Positions 15,053 through 21,762 of a stretch of DNA of 51,776 nucleotides are shown in pieces. The position numbers and the translations under genes are program-made. The notes beneath the pieces are model-generated. The model saw nothing but the letters and a program-made list of their open reading frames with translations, ran no database searches and was not told the DNA's origin. The DNA lies in the IMG/VR virus record IMGVR_UViG_3300028835_000931, positions 1 to 51,776 of that record. One strand, written 5' to 3'. How positions within the stretch are numbered: position 1 is the first letter of the stretch; each line of letters starts with the position of its first letter. Source of the stretch: a virus.

Positions 15053-15118
15053 GGCCCACCTACCAGCTATTTCGCGGTCGAGCCCGTACCGTAGCACAAA
15101 ATCTGGGGGCTGGCAAGG

Positions 15119-15403
15119 TCATTTCTGCTCTCCCTCGACGCGGGCGAGGGTCTCAACGGCGATTGCAGCCCACCACAATCCGCGAGCCCACTCGGCACAG
15201 CCATCTCGAATTTCCTGCAAGCCCTTCACCGCCTCATCCCGCTGTTGTTCGAGTCGGTCAACTTCGGCCTCGAGTTCGTTGATCCGACATTTGTCAAATT
15301 GGTAGGGCTCCCGGCCATGTTTGATTGAACCGCAGAGCCACTCGCCACGGCGCGCTTTCGCATCCCAGCGCTTGGGCTTTGCGCCACACCACGGGCAATT
15401 CAT
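15119..15403 (-). CDS. Zinc-ribbon plus coiled-coil protein
   Basis: A 94-aa protein. The N-terminus has CPWCGAKPKRW (C3, C6), with C24 further on (EWLCGS) and C38 (FDKC) as possible ligands, followed by a coiled coil (INELEAEVDRLEQQRDEAVKGLQEI) and a Trp-rich end. This restoration-Lar/zinc-ribbon-like layout is common among small phage proteins. GAGGGAGACGAGAA precedes the ATG. Its start overlaps the stop of the 311-aa gene. Confidence 0.75.
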   Translation of the reverse strand: MNCPWCGAKPKRWDAKARRGEWLCGSIKHGREPYQFDKCRINELEAEVDRLEQQRDEAVKGLQEIRDGCAEWARGLWWAAIAVETLARVEGEQK

Positions 15404-16335
15404 TTCTCGTCTCCCTCAGCCATCCCCATGCCCTGAGCACCACGCGCGTAGGCAAGGATGTGATCCCAGAAATACCGACTCCGGCCAGGCTCGGGGTAGT
15501 GCCATAGGTGGTCCATCCGATCGGCATCGTTCCGCAGAAACTGCCCGTACAGTTCCGAGAGGTCGGTCGGGTAGACGCAGTGGTTCTGCCACCAGCCCCT
15601 CTGAGGATGGTAGCCCGAACCGAGCGTGATCCACGGGGCCTGGCGCGGGCAACTACGGCCGTCGGGCGCCCAGCGGATGTTGGCCTGGCCCGAGCTTACG
15701 TGGAATCGCGTCGTTGTGTCATCCATGTCGTAGGGGCGGTAGAGTGACGCCGCGTAGTAGTCCATCTCTGGGCCGTACACACCTTGTCCGTGCTTGCGGT
15801 TCGGGGCGGCGTACCAGACGATCGCGGCGTCAGGGTAAACAGCACGGCCGAGGTCATCGAAAACCTGTAGCAGGGCAGCCAGTTGGTCGTTGGAGTCAGC
15901 CAGGATGTCGTTGGGGCCGATCTTGGAGACATACTCCTGGGAGGTGTAGACCTCATGATCGAACATCAGGACGAACAGCTTTTGCCCCGGCCACAGCGCT
16001 TCTATCCGTTCCTTGAATCGGCGGGCCTCTCCCAGAAACCGAGCTTGGTCGGCAAGGTACGCACAGGGATCATTACTATGTCGCGTCGCCCAGTAGGGCG
16101 ACCACTGCACGGCGACCTTGGCGTTTGTCTGTCGGGCCACGCGAATCCCAGCATCCCAATCGGTGTCGTCTTTGAGTGCCAGGCTCACGGCCCTCGTAAC
16201 GCGGGCGAACTCGACCGCGACGGCATGATTTTCTTTGTCCCACCAGTTGCCCCTGAGATTCCAGGTGTAGTGCGTCAACCACAATGGGGGCGTTTCACAC
16301 AGCGCCTTGAACTGTTCAGCCGTTGGGGGATTCAT
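15400..16335 (-). CDS. Uncharacterised alpha/beta protein, possibly a TIM-barrel hydrolase
   Basis: A 311-aa protein starting at 16335 (AAGGAGACACC before ATG). The order of segments suggests a TIM barrel of the glycoside-hydrolase kind: PLWLTHYTWNLRG, RAVSLALKDDTDWDAGIRVARQTNAKVAVQWSPYW, FVLMFDHEVYTSQEYV and DAAIVWYAAPNRK, with conserved-looking Asp and Glu near strand ends. In a phage it could be a cell-wall hydrolase, and no other endolysin was recognised. The family call is inference; it could also be a non-lytic enzyme. Confidence 0.65.
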   Translation of the reverse strand: MNPPTAEQFKALCETPPLWLTHYTWNLRGNWWDKENHAVAVEFARVTRAVSLALKDDTDWDAGIRVARQTNAKVAVQWSPYWATRHSNDPCAYLADQARFLGEARRFKERIEALWPGQKLFVLMFDHEVYTSQEYVSKIGPNDILADSNDQLAALLQVFDDLGRAVYPDAAIVWYAAPNRKHGQGVYGPEMDYYAASLYRPYDMDDTTTRFHVSSGQANIRWAPDGRSCPRQAPWITLGSGYHPQRGWWQNHCVYPTDLSELYGQFLRNDADRMDHLWHYPEPGRSRYFWDHILAYARGAQGMGMAEGDEK

Positions 16336-16394
16336 GGTGTCTCCTTCATTCCGTCCACCGCCAGCACGGCCGCGTGGTATTCCGGCTGGTTCAT
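16332..16394 (-). CDS. 20-aa peptide, fragment related to the 136-aa neighbour
   Basis: MNQPEYHAAVLAVDGMKETP overlaps the 311-aa gene's start by ATGA. Its core HAAVLAVDGMK matches HAAVLAVEGMK at the C-terminus of the protein encoded at 16569-16979, so it is most likely a leftover of a duplicated C-terminus, kept because its end supplies the downstream AAGGAG site. Whether it is translated is unknown. Confidence 0.45.
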   Translation of the reverse strand: MNQPEYHAAVLAVDGMKETP

Positions 16395-16396
16395 GT

Positions 16397-16591
16397 TCAC
16401 AGTTCCCGGATTTCGACGCGGACGATGCGCACTCCCGGCCGATCGCCCCAAATAAACAATTTCGTCCGCCGCGCCTCTCGGCGCGTAGCCCACGTCGCCC
16501 TTTGGTGTTCATCTCGCACAAACAACACGCGCCCCCCGTGGTTCAAAAGTGCGGCCCAGCGTTTTTCGCTATGCTTCTTCGTCTTTTTCAT
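16397..16591 (-). CDS. Small basic protein
   Basis: 64 aa: MKKTKKHSEKRWAALLNHGG, then RVLFVRDEHQRATWATRREARRT and a beta-rich end VRIVRVEIREL. GAGGGAATGAAGA precedes the ATG, which lies inside the 3' end of the 136-aa gene. The strongly basic composition suggests nucleic-acid contact. No family recognised. Confidence 0.6.
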   Translation of the reverse strand: MKKTKKHSEKRWAALLNHGGRVLFVRDEHQRATWATRREARRTKLFIWGDRPGVRIVRVEIREL

Positions 16592-16979
16592 TCTTCATTC
16601 CCTCTACCGCCAGTACGGCAGCGTGGCAGCGTTGGTCGGGGGTTGCCCAGGCATAACACCAAGTCCTGTTGCCCGCAATAAACTCAGCCGTGCTCAACAG
16701 GCCCTCTAGATAGGCAGCCCACGCGGACTCCAAGCCTAGCGACACAATCCGCTCCTGCACCTCCCAAGCCTGGGCGATGTTCTTGGTGGGGCGGTAGGCT
16801 TTGACACAAACACCATTGCTCCATAACTGGAAACCACTCATATCTTCGGCTGCATTGCTCGGCTCTTTAATGTCTGAATAATCGAACGATCGCTCGTCGG
16901 TTAGTTCAAGCCGCATCACCTTCGTCGCCACCTTTTCGTTCCGCTGCTCGACGGTCAGGCTGTCCCAGGTGTTGCTCAT
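16569..16979 (-). CDS. Phage ABA-sandwich domain protein
   Basis: A 136-aa protein. I took the start at 16979 because GGAGCAGCGGCC lies upstream and it overlaps the previous stop. The signature order is visible: EKVATKVMRLEL near the start, RPTKNIAQAWEVQERI in the middle and TPDQRCHAAVLAVEGM at the end, as in the small phage proteins described as the ABA-sandwich family. Role unknown in that family. The end is acidic (KNEKDEEA). Confidence 0.75.
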   Translation of the reverse strand: MSNTWDSLTVEQRNEKVATKVMRLELTDERSFDYSDIKEPSNAAEDMSGFQLWSNGVCVKAYRPTKNIAQAWEVQERIVSLGLESAWAAYLEGLLSTAEFIAGNRTWCYAWATPDQRCHAAVLAVEGMKNEKDEEA

Positions 16980-17455
16980 GGCCGCTGCTCCGTTTCTTTG
17001 GTCGTCAGAACCCAGACCCAATCGTTCACCCGTTCCACCCGCACCTCGACGAGTTCGAGGAAGATGCGCGCCGCCCAACGGGGCATGTAGCGACCAGGCT
17101 TCATCGTATACCAGCAGTTGCCATCAGCCTTGTAACCAAGAACTCCGTGCGGCCCTTGCTTTGGCCACGCCGCAAGGCAAGCATCACAAGCACAGGGGCA
17201 GAATGCTTCCCGCACATACAGCCCATCGCCGGGAACGCCGTAGGGGCAACTATTTCTCAGCAAGTTCTTTAGTGCCCAAAGCTTCATACCACCAACGCCG
17301 TACTGTTCTTTCCACGCCCACGATGGGTATGCCGTATCCGACTGATTTGACTTGTTGAAGGGCTGCGGCTTCACCACCCGCCGCGTCTGAATCTTCGTAC
17401 TAGCCAGATACGCCCGCACGCTCTCGGGGCCACAGATCAAGCCACGCCACTTCAT
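16976..17455 (-). CDS. ASCH/PUA-like phage protein
   Basis: A 159-aa protein starting at 17455 after AGGTGACGCG. It has the familiar layout of phage ASCH-like proteins: KWRGLICGPESVRAYLASTKIQTRRVVKPQP, then PYGVPGDGLYVREAFCP, a YKADGN segment, and MPRWAARIFLELVEVRVERV. These domains bind nucleic acid, and in some cases modified bases. Cysteines in a CPCACDAC cluster near residue 90 could bind zinc, which is unusual for the family. Confidence 0.75.
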   Translation of the reverse strand: MKWRGLICGPESVRAYLASTKIQTRRVVKPQPFNKSNQSDTAYPSWAWKEQYGVGGMKLWALKNLLRNSCPYGVPGDGLYVREAFCPCACDACLAAWPKQGPHGVLGYKADGNCWYTMKPGRYMPRWAARIFLELVEVRVERVNDWVWVLTTKETEQRP

Positions 17456-17463
17456 CGCGTCAC

Positions 17464-17661
17464 CTAGTAGTATCCCTCAAACGGCATCCGCACACGCCCA
17501 TGCTGCTTGCATGTCGCATTCGGCTCCGTGGGATGTAATTGTTCCAGCCCGTTGACTAGAATGGTCTCGTCCGGCTTGACAAAACGGCCGCACACGGGGC
17601 AGGTTCGGTTGAACAACGCCCCGCCCTGGTATGATATCAGCCGTGAACCTTCAGTCATCAT
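17464..17661 (-). CDS. Small zinc-ribbon protein
   Basis: 65 aa. CPVCGRF and a later C-K-Q-H (ATCKQHGR) give a CxxC...CxxH metal site. Start at 17661, or at the second ATG (17658), after GAGGTGACGCG, the recurrent start sequence. Ends 8 nt before the ASCH-like gene. Function unknown; such mini-proteins often act as inhibitors or adaptors of host enzymes. Confidence 0.7.
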   Translation of the reverse strand: MMTEGSRLISYQGGALFNRTCPVCGRFVKPDETILVNGLEQLHPTEPNATCKQHGRVRMPFEGYY

Positions 17662-17670
17662 CGCGTCACC

Positions 17671-17865
17671 TCAAGTTTGCGGGCGTGCCGCCGAACGCTT
17701 GCCCAACGCTTCAAATGCGCGCACGTGAAACTCGTAGATGTTCGTGTCTTGCCACATCCGCGAATCGCCACATAGCAACCAGCCACATACAGACTGCTCG
17801 ACAAGTCTAACGAGCGCTTTGTGCCATGCTGGACCAAGTGATTTCAGTAAGTCCAAATCGGTCAT
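17671..17865 (-). CDS. Uncharacterised 64-aa protein
   Basis: MTDLDLLKSLGPAWHKALVRLVEQSVCGWLLCGDSRMW... starts at 17865 after AGGAGTTGTA. The body is helical. Its last codons (KRSAARPQT) are made by one copy of a 17-bp repeat found three times in front of early genes (17680-17696), so the repeat was read into the C-terminus. No family recognised. Confidence 0.65.
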   Translation of the reverse strand: MTDLDLLKSLGPAWHKALVRLVEQSVCGWLLCGDSRMWQDTNIYEFHVRAFEALGKRSAARPQT

Positions 17866-18148
17866 TACAACTCCTAACTGTACGGGCGTGCCGCCGAACG
17901 TCTCAAGGCCAGTTTTCAAGTTCTTCGGCCGAAGCATTAGTATTTACAATAGCATCCGTTTTGTCGTGGATGGCGTGGCGATGTCCTCGCTTGGCGGCTA
18001 ACCTCTTGGCGCATTGACCGCCACAAGCGTAACCACCGAAGCTGCTACCCAAGCCGCCTTTGTCGAAATCAAACTCTTTGCCACAGTTGTTGCAGGTTTG
18101 CATGTCCACCAGTTACTCCTTTGAAGTTATGCGGGCGTGCCGCCGAAC
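17680..18148 (-). repeat. 17-bp repeat in three copies before small genes
   Basis: On the minus strand, GTTCGGCGGCACGCCCG occurs exactly at 17680-17696, 17883-17899 and 18132-18148, each about 15-20 nt upstream of the next Shine-Dalgarno. Spacing to the start is similar each time although the neighbouring genes are unrelated, which makes it a start-associated sequence and not a coding repeat. Confidence 0.8.
17903..18109 (-). CDS. Zinc-ribbon mini-protein, GTG start
   Basis: 68 aa beginning GTG GAC ATG after AAAGGAGTAACTG. CNNCGKEF and C-GGQC (YACGGQCAKRL) make a clear four-cysteine site; the remainder is basic, then acidic (NASAEELENWP). It resembles the treble-clef or ribbon proteins common in phage early regions. 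Function unknown. Confidence 0.75.
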   Translation of the reverse strand: MDMQTCNNCGKEFDFDKGGLGSSFGGYACGGQCAKRLAAKRGHRHAIHDKTDAIVNTNASAEELENWP

Positions 18149-18169
18149 ATCGACGGTGATGCGAGTCAT
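18113..18169 (-). CDS. Possible 18-aa peptide over the repeat
   Basis: MTRITVDVRRHARITSKE is encoded mostly by one copy of the 17-bp repeat and ends in the AAAGGAG of the next gene (..S K E stop). No good ribosome site lies upstream. It may be a leader peptide that controls the zinc-ribbon gene, or a chance frame. Confidence 0.25.
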   Translation of the reverse strand: MTRITVDVRRHARITSKE

Positions 18170-18204
18170 CCCGAGTAGGTGAATCTGAGGCGTATCGATT
18201 CCTC

Positions 18205-18399
18205 TCAACTCGCATCGTCCTCACGCCCGCTTAGTTTCATCGCTGCCTTCCAGGCGTTGGCCATGTGCTTGCGGCATTCGTCACAGAGGTAGGTTCTCCG
18301 CTTGAACCCGACGAGGTCTATCTCACACAAACACGCCTCGAAGGGGGCGCCCCGCTTGCTGTGACACCGTTCACACTCATTCCAGAGATCGAGCATCAT
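18205..18399 (-). CDS. Zinc-finger mini-protein
   Basis: 64 aa. CERCHSKRG, an inner pair CLCE, and CDECRK form a cysteine-rich metal-binding core, with a helical end (HMANAWKAAMKLSGRE). The start at 18399 or 18396 follows GTGAGGACGG and overlaps the stop of the RuvC-like gene, so the two are coupled. Confidence 0.7.
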   Translation of the reverse strand: MMLDLWNECERCHSKRGAPFEACLCEIDLVGFKRRTYLCDECRKHMANAWKAAMKLSGREDDAS

Positions 18400-18884
18400 C
18401 CGTCCTCACGCCTGGTTTTGATGTAGGCCAGCCCCAAGCCGAGTGCCGACCATACGTCCTTGCCCTTTATACCATAGAGCGGGCCGGGAGCCTTCTTCGT
18501 TCCGACCGCCTTTTCGTTGCCGCCCCAGTGATCCAGCACCGCGGCACGCAGTTGAGGCGGGCCAGCGTGCGTCGTGCCGCACAACTCTCGCAGCACCTCT
18601 CCGCGGCTCATGCGCTCGGTGTCGTGAAACCCGAAGGCTTCCATGAACCTGCCGGTCTGCACGCAAGTCTCGAAGATGGCCGCGTTGACCATGCGACCGT
18701 AGTACACCGTCTTCTCCACCACCAGCCGAGCGTCATCGGTGACTTGGCCATGGCGAGAAACAAGCTCGGCGACATCGTCGTTGCCCTCGCAGCCCCAGTT
18801 GGCTACGTGGATGTCGCGTTCCGAGACCTGCAACATAACGTGACCGCTTACCACTGGGCCGGGATCAATCGCCATGACGTACAT
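18396..18884 (-). CDS. RuvC-like Holliday-junction resolvase
   Basis: A 162-aa RNase H-fold nuclease that would cut branched DNA before packaging. It has the first-strand motif MAIDPG (D7), VVEK (E57), and a C-terminal helix KDVWSALGLGLAY where family members usually carry H-x-x-D-A-L; here the nearby acid is D143 and the usual position holds S146. The altered last motif could shift the active site or mean reduced activity. GAGGAACTACC lies upstream. Confidence 0.8.
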   Translation of the reverse strand: MYVMAIDPGPVVSGHVMLQVSERDIHVANWGCEGNDDVAELVSRHGQVTDDARLVVEKTVYYGRMVNAAIFETCVQTGRFMEAFGFHDTERMSRGEVLRELCGTTHAGPPQLRAAVLDHWGGNEKAVGTKKAPGPLYGIKGKDVWSALGLGLAYIKTRREDG

Positions 18885-18893
18885 GGTAGTTCC

Positions 18894-20105
18894 TCACTTG
18901 GTCATTGCAGCTCTTTGTAGCCGCTTAATCTCAGCCTCCAGCTCAGCGATGTACTCCTCGGGATCGCCCATGCCATCGTGCTCCATCCGTGCGATCTGAG
19001 CCTTCAGCCGCTCGACCTCGGCCTCGACTCGCAACAAATCAGGTGACACGCAAACGTTCGCTACGGCTAAGCCAATGCGCCGGTCCACTTCGCGCTCTGG
19101 CTCGGTCAATTTATCCCACGGCACACACCAGCCTGGCTTCGGATCGCGCTGCTCTTCTGCCCATTCAATCCATGCCTTGCGAACAACTCGTCCTAGAAAT
19201 TCAGGATCACCCCCTTGCACGTGCGCTGCCTTTGTCCGCTTAACCTCAGCTTTCAGCCGCTCAATCTCGGCAATGTACTTTTTCAGCATATCCCTCAGCG
19301 CATGGTCGCTTCGCCGAAAATCAACAAACAGCTCAGGCTCACGCTCAGCCTTGGCGTCGCCCGCCGCGTCGGCACCGGCCTTGTCAGCGGGAATCCCCTT
19401 GCTTTCCATGTCACCAGTTTCGATCAGAGTGCTGTGATAGCCATCGTGCACGCCGTTGTCATAAGCGTTCGCAATTAGTCGCTTCAGCTGCTCGACCTCT
19501 TCCTCCAACCGATTACACGCCTTGTGTGATGTCACGGCGTCGCCCGCCGCGTCGGCACCGGCCTTGCGTAGCTGCTCGATCTCGTGCTCAAATCCGGCTA
19601 CATTGTTTCTGTTCTGCTCCTCCAGCTCGGCGATGCGATCGCCGGCCTCGTCTGTCGTCTCGTCTACTTCTCGGTCAAGCTCATCCTGGACCATGTCGCG
19701 TATCTCGCCAAACACTATCTGAGACGCCTCCCCTGGTTTCCAGTAGCCAATTTTGCTCACCAGGTCTTTCAGGCGCTTGACCTCGGCCTCGGCCTTGTGT
19801 GCCCGATCTAAGGCTTCGTTCTTTTCAAGCGTCAACGTCGTAACCGCCGCCACGACTTCATCGACAACGACACCTTGGCCTCGGGTGACATCGCGACATT
19901 CCCACTTATCGAGCAAGTTGCAGACAGCATAGACGATGGACTGATAGCGAATACGGTGGCCCTTTTCCTGCTTGACCTCGGCCTCCAACTTGGCAATAGG
20001 CCAACCGCGACGGTCATTCATCAGTCCCACGATCTGCGCAGCATCTTCTTTGTGTTTCAAGCGAGCAGTCGCAAGTTCGGCCTCCAGCTCGGTCAGGTCG
20101 CTCAT
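18894..20105 (-). CDS. Long coiled-coil protein with internal repeats
   Basis: A 403-aa protein, almost entirely heptad-patterned helix, in modules that each end in a hinge. The decapeptide KAGADAAGDA occurs twice (near residues 181 and 242) and the EAEVKRLK / EAEVERLK motif several times, which suggests growth by internal duplication. Cysteines and tryptophans sit in the spacers. It resembles variable coiled-coil ORFs of phages used as scaffolds or length-varying linkers; role unknown. Confidence 0.75.
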   Translation of the reverse strand: MSDLTELEAELATARLKHKEDAAQIVGLMNDRRGWPIAKLEAEVKQEKGHRIRYQSIVYAVCNLLDKWECRDVTRGQGVVVDEVVAAVTTLTLEKNEALDRAHKAEAEVKRLKDLVSKIGYWKPGEASQIVFGEIRDMVQDELDREVDETTDEAGDRIAELEEQNRNNVAGFEHEIEQLRKAGADAAGDAVTSHKACNRLEEEVEQLKRLIANAYDNGVHDGYHSTLIETGDMESKGIPADKAGADAAGDAKAEREPELFVDFRRSDHALRDMLKKYIAEIERLKAEVKRTKAAHVQGGDPEFLGRVVRKAWIEWAEEQRDPKPGWCVPWDKLTEPEREVDRRIGLAVANVCVSPDLLRVEAEVERLKAQIARMEHDGMGDPEEYIAELEAEIKRLQRAAMTK

Positions 20106-20377
20106 GGTTTCTTCTCCCGCTGGGCGATCATGGCGTCGGACAAACCATAACAGGCAGCGGCCACTTGCTGTTCAGTCCATTCAGCCCAAGGTCTGTCGCC
20201 TTTCCTGGCCGCCTTTGCACATTCTCGCAAGTTGTCGCCAACATGACGTATCGCCATCCCTGCGAACCAGTCGCGGAGGGACATGCCACCGGCCCCCCAA
20301 GCGTCGACCGAAAACCTGCCTCTGTCGGTCTCAAGCATCTGTTGCGGAAACGCCGGTCCACCGTCGTTCGTGCTCAT
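20102..20377 (-). CDS. Small phage protein, GGPAFP...GMSLRDWFAG family
   Basis: A 91-aa protein. NDGGPAFPQQ, GMSLRDWFAGMAIR and the C-terminal AAACYGLSDAMIAQREKK match, by eye, a small protein found in many phages of enteric and soil bacteria (no function known). Start at 20377 after GGAGAAACC, overlapping the previous stop (ATGA). Its C-terminus resembles that of the upstream neighbour (DALLAQLEKP), so the two may be distant paralogues. Confidence 0.8.
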   Translation of the reverse strand: MSTNDGGPAFPQQMLETDRGRFSVDAWGAGGMSLRDWFAGMAIRHVGDNLRECAKAARKGDRPWAEWTEQQVAAACYGLSDAMIAQREKKP

Positions 20378-20697
20378 GGTTTCTCCAGTTGGGCCAGAAG
20401 GGCGTCGGCGAGATTGCCTGTCCCCGCCACTACGGTGCTGGTATCCCAACCGCCATCTCCCGTAGTAGACATATGAATCATCGTTCCTACTATCATCCCC
20501 GCCAACCGCTGCCGCTGCGCTGTGCGGATCATCGCATCAAGCTCCTCGTCGCCGCTCATCGGCACACAGAGGTGGATGGCGGCGTAGATGCGGGCAGATT
20601 TGCCAGGTTGGGCAGGAAAGTGAACGCCCCCTCCAGTAACCAAGTCTACGCAGTCGGTAGCTCCCCGCGGAAACATCGGTTCATCAAGAATGCTCAT
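20374..20697 (-). CDS. Uncharacterised 107-aa protein, possible paralogue of its neighbour
   Basis: MSILDEPMFPRGATDCVDL... with beta-rich middle (IYAAIHLCVPMSGDEELDAMIRTAQRQRLAGMIVGTMIHMS). The C-terminus (LADALLAQLEKP) parallels that of the 91-aa gene that follows and overlaps it by ATGA. Start at 20697 after AAGGAACAAAAACC. No family recognised. Confidence 0.7.
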   Translation of the reverse strand: MSILDEPMFPRGATDCVDLVTGGGVHFPAQPGKSARIYAAIHLCVPMSGDEELDAMIRTAQRQRLAGMIVGTMIHMSTTGDGGWDTSTVVAGTGNLADALLAQLEKP

Positions 20698-20903
20698 GGT
20701 TTTTGTTCCTTGCGTTGGCAATCCGGGCATTCACCCAAGTAGTTCCAAGCCGGTCCATCATCGCGGTATATCTCTATCCAGCCAAGAAGCACGGCCTGTT
20801 CAAGCGTTTCGATATCCATGCCCGCGTCGCATCCGTCACACTCAAGCGAGAAGGCCACCGCGAGATCGAGCTGCTTGCTGGAAACGATGTACGGCTGGCT
20901 CAT
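20694..20903 (-). CDS. CxxC mini-protein
   Basis: 69 aa (MSQPYIVSSKQLDLAVAFSLECDGC...). Two cysteine pairs, CDGC and CPDC, are separated by about 35 residues and form a plausible zinc site. Start at 20903 after AAGGAACAGCC; the stop overlaps the next start (ATGA). One of at least eight small cysteine-pair proteins in this arm. Confidence 0.7.
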   Translation of the reverse strand: MSQPYIVSSKQLDLAVAFSLECDGCDAGMDIETLEQAVLLGWIEIYRDDGPAWNYLGECPDCQRKEQKP

Positions 20904-21385
20904 GGCTGTTCCTTGTCCCACAGCGCGAGGGCCTGGCGGAGGAGGAAAAGGGATTCGCTCACCATATATGGCGTCGCAAAGTTCTCAGCGGGGAAATTTG
21001 GCGTTCCCGCTTGTGGGATCATCGTCTGGCTCAACGGCGGCAGTGAAATTTGGCTAGCAAGTTCGTGCTGCTTCGCAAGAGGAATGTCATGCCACCGGGC
21101 TAGAAGATCAATGAACGCTGTACGGGCTATGCTCGGCCGCCCCTCCGCCAGCAACTTGCCCCACTGCCCCGCGATCGCCAGCGGGTTGCACGCACAGCCC
21201 TTGTTGCGACGCTTGTAGACCGCGATGGCGGCCCGTAGCTGCTCGGGCGTGGCCCCGGCGTCGCGCAGCTCCTTGAGGCCCTTGTTCCACTTGCCGCGTT
21301 CGGACTGGGTTATCGGGCCTGCGCCGCCGCCGTTGCAGAGTTCTACGGCTACGTCCCATAATGGGTCGGGCTTGCGCTTGGTCAT
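20900..21385 (-). CDS. Replication-associated protein (DnaT/primosome-like)
   Basis: A 161-aa protein. The segment NKGLKELRDAGATPEQLRAAIAVYKRRNKGCACNPLAIAGQWGKL matches the C-terminal domain of phage replication-initiation and helicase-loader proteins (helix, ATPEQL, then a small Cys- or Phe-containing turn and NP-L-I-HW). The usual N-terminal winged helix is missing, and a Leu-rich tail follows. It suggests that replication relies on host helicase and polymerase. Start sequence CGGTGACGAG. Confidence 0.65.
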   Translation of the reverse strand: MTKRKPDPLWDVAVELCNGGGAGPITQSERGKWNKGLKELRDAGATPEQLRAAIAVYKRRNKGCACNPLAIAGQWGKLLAEGRPSIARTAFIDLLARWHDIPLAKQHELASQISLPPLSQTMIPQAGTPNFPAENFATPYMVSESLFLLRQALALWDKEQP

Positions 21386-21762
21386 CTCGTCACCGCACCG
21401 ATAACGTAGCTCCGCTGCAAATAGGCGCGCTTCGAGCTGTCCGGCTCTTCCTGTCGTATGCGTTCCTCTTCGGTCACGAACTCGATGTGCCTGTTGATGT
21501 CCTTGAACTCAGACCGTACACGGCCCCGGCGTTGGCTCACCCAGTACAGGACGCCGCAGTGACCGTAGCGCCAGAACAGTTCCGCGAGCAGGGGCAATTC
21601 CTCATCGGGCACGTATTGGCCGTCCGCACACGCCCATGCCCACGTATCGTTCATGTTCAAGGTTTGAGCCCAGTCCTTGCCCTCGACCCCGTCATCGTCG
21701 TCTTTGCCGAAAAACAGGTCTGCTCGTGTCAGCAATTCGCGGGCTTCTTCTTCTGTGAACAT
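21382..21762 (-). CDS. Uncharacterised 126-aa acidic protein
   Basis: MFTEEEARELLTRADLFFGKDDDD... starts at 21762 after GCGGTGACGAG, identical to the site of the next gene. The middle (DTWAWACADGQYVPDEELPLLAELFWRYGHCGVLYWVSQRRG) has aromatic and Cys/His residues. It is the first gene after the 830-bp gene-free region, and the leader carries a T-arm-like hairpin. Overlaps the next start by ATGA. Confidence 0.7.
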   Translation of the reverse strand: MFTEEEARELLTRADLFFGKDDDDGVEGKDWAQTLNMNDTWAWACADGQYVPDEELPLLAELFWRYGHCGVLYWVSQRRGRVRSEFKDINRHIEFVTEEERIRQEEPDSSKRAYLQRSYVIGAVTR

